DNA of 39,721 bases. Origin: Cyclobacterium qasimii M12-11B (lineage in GTDB: Bacteria; Bacteroidota; Bacteroidia; Cytophagales; Cyclobacteriaceae). Of this stretch, positions 24,677-31,841 are shown piece by piece. A model generated the notes under the pieces. That model was not told where the DNA came from. It was given only the letters and a program-made list of their open reading frames with translations, and made no database searches. Numbering within the stretch: the stretch's first letter is position 1; the number at the start of each line of letters is the position of its first letter. Both the position numbers and the translations under genes were made by a program. The stretch spans positions 1 to 39,721 of the forward strand of contig NZ_ATNM01000072.1 of assembly GCF_000427295.1 (NCBI RefSeq), read 5' to 3'.

Positions 24677-25179
24677 ACGATCAATATACGAATTTGTTTA
24701 CCAAAAACGGAAACTATAAGGATTAAGTATCCATTTTTCGGAAATATTAATGGGTCATCAAACTGCAGTTACGCAATTCTCGAATTGCGAATTCATTTTT
24801 GTTTGGAAATGAAATAGTAGACCAGCCCGTGACAGCATACCCAATTATTAACTAAAAGGAGTAAACTACCAGCGACTGACAGATAATGAATAATACCCTT
24901 AGGTCCTGATTAAGGATAAAAAGTGGCTTTCCAAATTATAAAGGCAATTGTTCAACTCACTTTGAGTTTGGGTATTTAATGGATTCTTAGCGGTCCATGG
25001 CTTGCCACCTGTACATATTGCAGTTGAAGCCCATCAGTTTTCTTGGATAGAAACTGAACCACAATTCCTAACACTTCAATGTTTCATTGAAGTCTACCCT
25101 GAACTTTCTCAGGGTTCAACATTGCATTCAGACTAGGCTATTACAGCCGTCAGAATGCTTAGTTATTAGCTGCTGTTTT
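24677..25179. other. Intergenic region with duplicated upstream segment and decayed hairpin cluster
   Basis: A 503-bp gap. 24677-24975 repeats the segment upstream of GNAT copy 1. About 24950-25070 is a diverged form of the hairpin cluster at 20300-20460, with stems no longer complementary. 25124-25176 is an attC-like palindrome. No gene seen. Confidence 0.6.
25124..25176 (-). repeat. attC-like imperfect palindrome after the 262-aa gene
   Basis: On the minus strand: AATAAC-TAA, GCATTCTGAC (25168-25159), inner GGCT...AGCC stem, GTCTGAATGC (25143-25134), AAT, GTTGAAC (25130-25124). The long stem has one mismatch and GTTGAAC fits the GTTRRRY right box. It starts within the stop region of the preceding minus-strand gene. 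It could simply be a transcription terminator, though no T-tract follows. Confidence 0.45.
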
Positions 25180-25968
25180 TCATTCTCCAATTATATTTTT
25201 GTCAACGAATCTGCTTTTCCATCTTTTCCATGGCTCCTCTTGACTTTCGGACCTGTCCAGCTTGTCGGTTGAGTTCTTGTTAATAATATTGTCCCAGTCA
25301 GAGTCGGTAAAGTATGAATTGGCGCAATCAACATCAAATTTTTGTCGGATAAACAATGAGTGTTCTTTAAATCTAAAGTCAGGCACAGGATAAATGAAAG
25401 GAAGTATCACGGGATTTCCAGAATTGTCACGAAAGAAGTAATCGAATTTGCTAACAAATGACTTCTCTTTTTCCCAATAATCAGAATTAATCTCGTCCAT
25501 TAATTCCATGTCCTCTGTTTGAATATAAACAAAGCTTTCAAACTCCTTAAAGTTTGTCATGAAGAGTTTCTTTACTTTTACAAGTGTGTCTTTCTCCACT
25601 TTCTCGTTAATAAAATCACGCCCTCTTGGGGCTGCGGTATATAGTCCTGTTAGTGCAACAATGATTGATTTTTCAACATTCTCCCAAGTCGAGTATTTTA
25701 GAAAAAGGTAGAGCCACTCAGGGAACTCAATACAGAAGTAGTATCTGAATTCATAATTCATTGCGTTTAGGTTTCCATTAACATACTCCCATGTCTGTCG
25801 ATTACGCTCTAATTCTTTTTTGTCCGTTGGATAAAAAGTGAATAATGAGCTATTCCCCGTTCTTATCATTCTCACATTTTCCACTTTCTCCAAGAAGTCA
25901 GCAGGTTTCAAATATGCTACTTCATGTATCTCGGTGTTAAATATTTTAATTGTCTTTTTTTCTGCCAT
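25180..25968 (-). CDS. Hypothetical protein, 262 aa
   Basis: No family recognised. No signal peptide or clear membrane helix. It is rich in aromatic and acidic residues (YEFRYYFCIEFPEWLYLFLKYS, FDYFFRDNSGNPVILPFIYP) and has a charged C-terminus (SESQEEPWKRWKSRF), so a soluble cytoplasmic protein is likely. The ATG at 25968 is preceded by a purine-rich GGGGG-containing stretch. It is flanked on both sides by attC-like palindromes and sits in the same orientation as its neighbours, as expected of a single-gene cassette. Base composition matches the surrounding accessory genes. Confidence 0.55.
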   Translation of the reverse strand: MAEKKTIKIFNTEIHEVAYLKPADFLEKVENVRMIRTGNSSLFTFYPTDKKELERNRQTWEYVNGNLNAMNYEFRYYFCIEFPEWLYLFLKYSTWENVEKSIIVALTGLYTAAPRGRDFINEKVEKDTLVKVKKLFMTNFKEFESFVYIQTEDMELMDEINSDYWEKEKSFVSKFDYFFRDNSGNPVILPFIYPVPDFRFKEHSLFIRQKFDVDCANSYFTDSDWDNIINKNSTDKLDRSESQEEPWKRWKSRFVDKNIIGE

Positions 25969-26003
25969 ATGTCGGAGGGGGAAATTTTATTAGAAAAATT
26001 CCC

Positions 26004-26189
26004 GGCAACGGTTTATGTAAGTGGAGTATGGGTTAAAAGTGATGAACTTTCAATTTCGCACGGAGCCAATTCGTTTATTCATAATTTCAAATTTTCGGTC
26101 AATCGTCAATGAGGAATTGGACGTGTTGCAACGAAGAACTGTTGTTGAATTACCCGCTGAAACCCGCATTACATTTACATTTTGTTACC
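26004..26189 (-). repeat. Long imperfect inverted repeat, possible attC site
   Basis: Arms GGCAACGGTTTATGTAAG... (from 26004) and CATTTACATTTTGTTACC (to 26189) are imperfectly complementary and end in GGCAAC / GTTACC. They fill the gap between the 262-aa gene and the SEFIR gene. The ends fit the GTTRRRY/RYYYAAC consensus only partly, so this is a weak call. Confidence 0.35.
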
Positions 26190-26198
26190 AACTGGGTT

Positions 26199-27205
26199 TT
26201 ATATTTCATTTGATTTCAATTCTGGTAAGTTCCCCAATTTCGGTTTTTTATATCTAGGAACATTCAATATTTTTCTAATCAATTCTTCTTGTTTCAATTT
26301 GTATATATCTTCATCAGAAAAATCCAATGAAAATTTTGTCTTTAAGTAACTGGGTAAAGAGTCAGTCAAGTTTTTATCATACTTCCTTATTATTGATATG
26401 AATTTATTTGATTTTTTCTTGTCGTAAAATTCTCCAGTTATAATTGTATTTTCAACACCAACACCTCCTAATCTATCATTTGATTTTTTAGCATAATTTG
26501 GAGTGCAAACCATTATTACTTTATCAGATTCTCTAATACCCGTTTCCATAAATTGATGTAAATCATTATTAAATCTGTCCAAATCCCATTCGTCAATTAA
26601 TACATCAATTCCTTTTTTATTAAATCAGAGGCCAATTTTAAAACCCAAAATCTATGTTCATCATCGTCCCAGGAATATGAAAAGAAAACTTTTGGATTAT
26701 CTTGTCTTTCCTCAATTTGCGTTATTACTTGATTCTTTTCTTTGTCAAATCCTTGATGTTTAAGTAAACCTTCAAAGTCATATGAAATAGAATATTTAAT
26801 GTTATTAGCAAATTCAATTATATGATTTAGGATATTTAAGTCAATATTCATTGAACCAAAAACGACAATACTCTTGGTTTCAAAATCGACTGATATTAAA
26901 GTAAGTTGTTTATTTGCTTTTGCAAGTCTTTTTGAAATGTGCTTAAAAGTCCGTGTTACAAAAACGTAGTTGTCAATTGTATGTCTTTTGAATGTTGGAG
27001 TTTTTGACATGAAATCCTGAATTCGCTTCCCTCCAACTGGTAATGTAGAATCCGAAGGTTTTAAAATTATTTTTCTTTTGTCAACAAGGTTTTTTATTAA
27101 TAAGGACCCGAAATATGTATGTCCTGAATAAACCCAAATATCTTCATTGATTTTGCGATTTAAGTAGACTTCGAATTCTTCTAAAAAATCATATACACTG
27201 TTCAT
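26199..27205 (-). CDS. SEFIR-domain protein (frameshifted)
   Basis: Putative cytoplasmic defence or signalling effector. Residues 1-165 are an unrecognised alpha/beta domain (FLEEFEVYLNRKINEDIWVY...). From about 168 a SEFIR/TIR-like domain begins: KVFFSYSWDDDEHRFWVLKL then ASDLIKKGIDVLIDEWDL, followed by FMETGIRESDKVIMVCTPNYA. The frame breaks at 26613-26618 (T6 on the plus strand). Adding one base joins LIKK to GIDVLIDEWDLDRFNND and gives about 335 aa. The restored sequence is a textbook SEFIR motif, so the break is probably a consensus error. SEFIR domains mediate homotypic interactions and occur with TIR in prokaryotic immune-type proteins. Gene sits between candidate attC sites. Confidence 0.78.
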
Positions 27206-27230
27206 TTATTCTGTGTTTTTAACCTTGTTG

Positions 27231-27345
27231 GGTAGAGTAGAGCCTCATAGCCTACCTTATTTAATTAGCTATAAAGATAATAATAAGGAGCAGAGAATCA
27301 GTAACCCTTCATCAAACCGTACCCTGTTAATTACAGGGCAGGCTA
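27231..27345 (-). mobile_element. Possible group II intron 3'-end remnant
   Basis: On the minus strand, TAGCC-TG-CCCTGTaattACAGGG then TACGGTTTG (27345-27313) resembles domain V, with the AGC start and the GUACGGUU side including the two-base bulge. It is followed by GATGAAGGG and the end CTCTACTCTACC (27242-27231), as at the 3' end of many bacterial group II introns. No intact reverse transcriptase ORF is present, so it is a fragment. It abuts GTTGGGT on the plus strand, which resembles an attC box. Confidence 0.4.
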
Positions 27346-27654
27346 TGAACTTTTCGCTCATAAGGCTTATCGATAGCCTTCTTTATTTACTTTTCATAGG
27401 ATTCTACCCAGAATTTGTAAAATTCATCTGTAACTACGTCACCCATTATGACTCCTGAAGACCATTGCACTTCACATTCCTGTTACTCCATATGATGTTC
27501 CACTAAAAATAACTCAAAAAACAATCTGGCTGGTTTACGAGCACTACTAAACAATCAATTCGTCTACTTTTTGACAATTTTAATGCCTCCTAACTCCCTT
27601 AACCAACCAAAAAAACCTATCCAATCCCCATAACAGAAGGCTACCAGAGGCTGA

Positions 27655-27717
27655 GTCCAACATACGCTACAATGAACCGAAGTCTTACTTCGCATCATTG
27701 TAGCTTAATTGTTAGGC
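27655..27717 (-). repeat. attC-like recombination site after the TIR gene
   Basis: 63-bp palindrome. On the minus strand it runs GCCTAAC (27717-27711), AATTAA, GCTACAATGA (27704-27695), a central CGAAGT...ACTTCG hairpin, TCATTGTAGC (27675-27666), then GTTGGAC (27661-27655). The end boxes match RYYYAAC and GTTRRRY, the size is within the attC range, and the site starts 5 bp after the TIR gene stop in the orientation expected for an integron cassette. Confidence 0.68.
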
Positions 27718-27721
27718 AACG

Positions 27722-28689
27722 TTATTTATCGTTTCCTTTAATTTTATCAATTACTTCCGAAATTTTATCCAATAATTTAGGGTCAAAATCTTCGCTTTTT
27801 TGACCCATAAACGAGGATTGATTACTTATATTCCAGTCCCTGAATATATCTTTTAATTCCTCGGTTTCAATTCGTTTATTGAAAACTTGAAGATAAAATT
27901 TACCAAATGATATTGCGTGAATTCTATCTGCTATTTTCATTGTTTCGTTCATATAAGATTTTCCAAGATTAAACGAATATTTCGATGATGCAATTAGAAG
28001 AATAATAATAAGCGCACTTTTAATTGCAAAAAAAATTGTTTTACTCCAATTTTCCTTTTCTCCAAAATCAGCTAAACCTGGATTTGAAAGCCAAATAGTT
28101 CCAGCAACGCCTGCGATAAGTGCTAAAAATCCTAAACCGTACCAAATAATGGCATATCGTTTCATATTAGTTTCTTTTGACTGTAAATCTATCAACGTTT
28201 GAGAAATATACTCTGGTGCAGAAGACTCAATTTTTTCCTTAACTTCTTTCTCTTCTTCCTCAATAGCGAATTGTTTTCCGTAAAATGAATTAATTGCTAA
28301 TTCAATTTCTTTCGCAAGCGTTTTAGAATTACTTTCAGTTGTTCCGTCTATAGATATCCCTCGGATATTTTGGATTGAGTTGGGTAATGTTTCGAATGAA
28401 ATATCTGGAAAAAAACGGGAATAAACAATTTACGAAGGTTCGAATGGACTGAATAATTTCGTATTTGAGAAAGCTCATTAATGAAATAGTTAGAATTTAA
28501 TGACTTATTAGAAATTAGAGCAATATGAATATCCGCACTTTGCATAGCTTTTTTGATGGACATATTTATATCGTGTCCAACCTCAAAATCACTCAAAATA
28601 ATTTCGTGTCCGTTATTCACTAAATTTCTCATTAACGAACGCACGAAGCTGTTGTTTTCTTTTGAATGTAAAATATATATTTTCGCCAT
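27722..28689 (-). CDS. TIR-domain membrane protein (frameshifted)
   Basis: N-terminal TIR-like domain (MAKIYILHSKENNSFVRSLM, HEIILSDFEVGHDINMSIKK, SADIHIALISNKSLNSNYFI, RKLFIPVFF) of about 130 residues. It is followed by an acidic helical linker and two transmembrane helices (YGLGFLALIAGVAGTIWL; IFFAIKSALIIILLIA), then a soluble tail. The frame breaks at the A7 run 28409-28415 (T7 in the sense strand). One added base joins FIPVFF to PDISFETLPNSIQNIRG and runs to 27722, about 322 aa. Either NAD-cleaving or scaffold function is possible; the BB-loop-like VGHDINMSI is present but I cannot place the catalytic Glu with certainty. It is bounded by attC-like sites on both sides, so it looks like one cassette. 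Confidence 0.75.
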
Positions 28690-28715
28690 CGATGTTTGTG
28701 GTTTTTCCTAATGTT

Positions 28716-28842
28716 GCCTAACGTTATTATAAGAATAGTGCGGATTTAACCGCTGCTACCCTTGATTACGTTACCAAAGATAACAAATTGAGAAAGCGTT
28801 GCAAGACCCAAATTGCTCGCATTATTTTTATAAATTGTTGCC
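28716..28842 (-). repeat. attC-like site, VCR-sized, upstream of the TIR gene
   Basis: GCCTAAC (28716-28722) starts one arm, TTATAAGAATAGTGCG (28727-28742), which pairs with CGCATTATTTTTATAA (28818-28833) at 14 of 16 positions. The far end is GTTGCC (28837-28842), 9 bp past the TPR gene stop. Overall 127 bp, similar to long attC sites. On the minus strand GTTAGGC is the strict right box, and the TIR ATG follows after 27 bp. Confidence 0.5.
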
Positions 28843-28850
28843 AGTAGTTT

Positions 28851-29726
28851 TTAATTCTCTATCGTAATATTATGCTCTTTTGCTTTTTTTTCAATCAAAT
28901 CTGTTTTATTCAATTCTGTAAGTTTTGAAATCATAATTCCCATTAATTTTTCACTATCCATTGCATAATCAGAGTTCGTGTCAACATATATCCGATGTGC
29001 AATAAATAAATTGTCCAAAGCATTCTCATAATCCTCTGTTACAAATAACATTTTCGCTAATCCAAAATAACCTTCTGGATTATCAGGATATAGAAATTTA
29101 AGTTGCTTATAACTTTTGATTGAATTATTATCATCTTCTACAAAAGAATAGGAAACCGCAATGTTTAAAAGGGCAACGTCTCCTTCTGGGAATATTTCAA
29201 GCGATTTCTTGTAATATTTTATTGCAGATTTATAATTTTCCAGTCTCCGATATGAAATCGCTAAATGGTCAATCGCATATACAAATCCGTTTTCTATTTT
29301 AATCGCTGATTTAAATTGTTTTATAGCATTCTTATAATCATCTCTTTCCATAAAATCATTGCCCTTATCAAAATGCTCATTTGCTAATTGATTGTCCGAT
29401 CTTTTATAGAATTGGCTTTTTTTGTCTTCGATTTTCAATCGCCTTACATTGTAGCAGGAACTTGGAAGCATATCAAACGCCTCTTTTAAAGTCCCTCTAA
29501 TTCCTTCAATGGTCCCAATTTGCTTTCTTTCTTCCATAGTTCCCTCCATCATCACTTTTGCCATTGCAGCAGTAATACTTGGTTGAATACTGTCTTGTAG
29601 AATACTGTAATTATCAATCGAATCCAGATACTCACATGCATTTATAGCAATCTTTTCTGAAAGAGTCTGCCCTTGCAGTATTGAACTCAAAAGTATGTTT
29701 AAAGTCAACGTAATAAAATATCTCAT
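28851..29726 (-). CDS. TPR-repeat protein with signal peptide
   Basis: 291-aa protein with an N-terminal signal (MRYFITLTLNILLSSILQGQ) and at least three tetratricopeptide repeats: NEHFDKGNDFMERDDYKNAI, then AIDHLAISYRRLENYKSAIK and ALLNIAVSYSFVEDDNNSIK, and a fourth degenerate unit GYFGLAKMLFVTEDYENAL. TPRs are protein-binding scaffolds. The region between signal and TPRs (SITAAMAKVMMEGTMEERKQ) is helical and not recognised. It is the outermost gene of the minus-strand island and is followed by an attC-like site. Partner unknown. Confidence 0.7.
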   Translation of the reverse strand: MRYFITLTLNILLSSILQGQTLSEKIAINACEYLDSIDNYSILQDSIQPSITAAMAKVMMEGTMEERKQIGTIEGIRGTLKEAFDMLPSSCYNVRRLKIEDKKSQFYKRSDNQLANEHFDKGNDFMERDDYKNAIKQFKSAIKIENGFVYAIDHLAISYRRLENYKSAIKYYKKSLEIFPEGDVALLNIAVSYSFVEDDNNSIKSYKQLKFLYPDNPEGYFGLAKMLFVTEDYENALDNLFIAHRIYVDTNSDYAMDSEKLMGIMISKLTELNKTDLIEKKAKEHNITIEN

Positions 29727-29942
29727 ATGACTTATTTAAATCCTACAATTAATAGCTATTTGTTTGCAGGGTGTTTCTCAAATTACTGGCAACATTTGTA
29801 TAAAGCTATGTTTTGCTGGGGAGTTACTTATATATCTATTATATCCCCACTAAACTAACTAAATACTTCTATATAAAAAACCCTTTACAGCCGTTCAACA
29901 GGCCTTTTTTTAGAAAATTGATAGGTTAATACGCATTTTGCT

Positions 29943-29986
29943 CTATCCGTTTGTTAAACCTTTACCAACGATTAACAAACGGATAG
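29943..29986. repeat. 15-bp perfect inverted repeat
   Basis: CTATCCGTTTGTTAA (29943-29957) and TTAACAAACGGATAG (29972-29986), spacer 14 bp. No T-tract and no adjacent gene start, so neither terminator nor obvious operator. It could be a binding or recombination site at the island edge. Confidence 0.4.
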
Positions 29987-30202
29987 TGCCGGAAAACGGA
30001 TGTGTTTAGGTATACTCAAGATTTACCCCCAAATAGCCAATTGCCCTTCTATTGCCTGTTGAGATCTCCTCACTAGTGATTTCAACCCTCCATGCGAAAA
30101 CTCAGAAAATGCTATTACATTCGGGGTTAAATTAAAATAACCACCAAAATTCCAATTCAAACCATCATTTTACCGAAATACTTCAGTTTAAAAATTCTCT
30201 TT

Positions 30203-30650
30203 TGTCAGTTTTTGGTCAAATGCTTTGGTTAAAACCTAAAAAATGCTGCCAAAAAGGCGGAAATTCCCTGCTAAAAGCTAATACTTATTAGCTAAAACCT
30301 AATGTTTTCCACCAAAAAACTGAAATAGAAAATAAAAAAGCTGATAGTTCCGAGCAATGAAGTACCCCTCCCCACTTCTGAACCTTGAAAATTTGAGCGT
30401 ATCCAAAGACTTTTCCTGAAATTTTGTCCTATTTTCCGATTTACACCCTATTTTCTGTCAGTTTTTGGTCAAAACTATTAGGTCTGAGTTGAAAAAGATT
30501 AGTTCGGAAGTGGAAAATTCAATAAAAAATATTCAAGCTTGTCAGTTTTGGGTACCCTACCCCTGTTTTATGGTGAGTAATTGAAGTTATAAACCCCAAT
30601 GGGTAAGTTCTGAAGTACCCTAGCCCAGTTCGGAAGTACCCCATAGGCTT
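30203..30650. repeat. Short direct repeats next to galK
   Basis: TGTCAGTTTTTGGTCAAA at 30203-30220 and 30456-30473, a truncated copy TGTCAGTTTTGGGTA at 30540, and repeated GAAGTACCC(C) at 30359, 30612 and 30633. Spacing is irregular, so it is not a CRISPR. Origin unknown. Confidence 0.4.
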
Positions 30651-30659
30651 ACAAAATGC

Positions 30660-31814
30660 CTATAAATCTATAATTCCCGTACCATCCGCAACGTTCACCT
30701 CATAGCTTTCCATTTGCCTATTGAACTTGTCGGCATAGTCGGCTGAAATGGAGGCTATAAATTCATCTTTATTGGTTTTCTTGATCAGGTTTAGGGTACA
30801 TCCTCCAAATCCGCCACCCATCATTCTCGCTCCCAAAACATAGGGTAATTCCCTGGTATAGTCCACTAAAAAATCAAGTTCGGGACAACTCACTTCATAA
30901 TCAAGGGAAAGCCCATCGTGAGAGCCGTAAAGGAACTTGCCTACCGCTACCAGGTCCTGCTTGGCCAGGGCCTCACAGGTATTTATCAGGCGTTCATTCT
31001 CCTGAATCACATAGGCACAACGTTTGTAAACCACAGCAGACATTTCTCCTTTTGCCTTGTCCAGCATTTGTAGGCTTATGTCCCGAAGGCTATTCACCTC
31101 CGGAAAATGTTTCTTGATCTGATTTACGCCTTCCTGGCATTCCTCCCTCCTTTGGTTATAGGCAGATTCAGCCAGGGAATGGGCTACTTTGGTATTGCAA
31201 AGGATCAATTGGTATTCTCCCAATTCCAATGGGAAATAGGAATGCTCCAAGGAACGGCAATCCAAACGGATGACCTGGTCTTGCTTGCCCATCATGGAAG
31301 CAAACATGTCCATGATCCCACATTTAACGCCTACAAATTCATGTTCTGCCTGTTGGGAAAATTTTAATAATTCGAGCCTTTGCAGTTTTAGATCAAACAA
31401 CTCATTCAATCCAAAGCCCACGGCGTTTTCCAAAGCAGCGGAAGAGGAAAGTCCTGCGCCTATAGGGATATCCCCACCAAAGACACAGTCAAACCCTTCC
31501 AGGCTTTTACCAGCCTTTTGAATGGCATTGGCCACACCCATCACAAAATTCACCCAGCCTTTGGCAGGTTTCAAATCGTCCAGAGAAAAAGTCTCCTCTT
31601 CCTGAAAGTCGATAGAATAAACACGACAATTCCTGCTATTATTTTTGGCAAAGCCAAGGTATATGGCCTTGTCGATCGCTGCAGGCAACACAAAACCCTC
31701 ATTGTAATCGGTATGCTCACCTATTAGGTTGATCCTTCCCGGAGAGCGAACAATCAAGGGTTTCTGTTGGTATTTTTCCTCAAAGGTTTTTGCAATGAGT
31801 GCTGGAATGGTCAT
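30660..31814 (-). CDS. galK: Galactokinase
   Basis: GHMP-family kinase phosphorylating galactose to galactose-1-phosphate (Leloir pathway). Signature motifs in order: GRINLIGEHTDYNEGFVLP (substrate-binding), GGDIPIGAGLSSSAALENAV (ATP-binding), and GARMMGGGFGGCTLNLI (C-terminal GHMP motif). 384 aa is the usual length. No galT, galE or galM is adjacent. The minus-strand M28 peptidase and cysS genes lie just upstream in the same orientation with a 27-bp gap, so partial read-through is likely. Intact, with no frameshift. Confidence 0.95.
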   Translation of the reverse strand: MTIPALIAKTFEEKYQQKPLIVRSPGRINLIGEHTDYNEGFVLPAAIDKAIYLGFAKNNSRNCRVYSIDFQEEETFSLDDLKPAKGWVNFVMGVANAIQKAGKSLEGFDCVFGGDIPIGAGLSSSAALENAVGFGLNELFDLKLQRLELLKFSQQAEHEFVGVKCGIMDMFASMMGKQDQVIRLDCRSLEHSYFPLELGEYQLILCNTKVAHSLAESAYNQRREECQEGVNQIKKHFPEVNSLRDISLQMLDKAKGEMSAVVYKRCAYVIQENERLINTCEALAKQDLVAVGKFLYGSHDGLSLDYEVSCPELDFLVDYTRELPYVLGARMMGGGFGGCTLNLIKKTNKDEFIASISADYADKFNRQMESYEVNVADGTGIIDL

Positions 31815-31841
31815 GGAAAATAGGAAGTAATATTAAAATTT

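Larger units (their letters stand above)
27206..27721. other. Intergenic region: intron remnant and attC-like site
   Basis: A 516-bp gap between the SEFIR and TIR genes. 27231-27345 resembles the 3' end of a group II intron, 27655-27717 is an attC-like site, and 27480-27650 shows nothing recognisable. A plus-strand ORF at 27213-27458 overlaps the intron remnant and is not credible. Confidence 0.5.
29727..30659. other. 933-bp non-coding stretch with short repeats
   Basis: No credible gene on either strand. It contains GGCAAC at about 29787 (possible outer attC half-site), a 15-bp perfect inverted repeat (29943-29986), the 18-bp direct repeat TGTCAGTTTTTGGTCAAA at 30203 and 30456 with a partial third copy at 30540, and GAAGTACCC at 30359, 30612 and 30633. 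It may be a worn junction between the accessory island and the core genes. Confidence 0.5.

Noticed and set aside
27213-27458. 81-aa plus-strand ORF between the SEFIR and TIR genes
   Set aside because: Lies over the intron-like remnant on the opposite strand; composition is not protein-like and no ribosome binding site is seen.
30203-30650. Possible CRISPR array near galK
   Set aside because: Repeats are few, irregularly spaced and of different lengths; no spacer periodicity and no cas genes.
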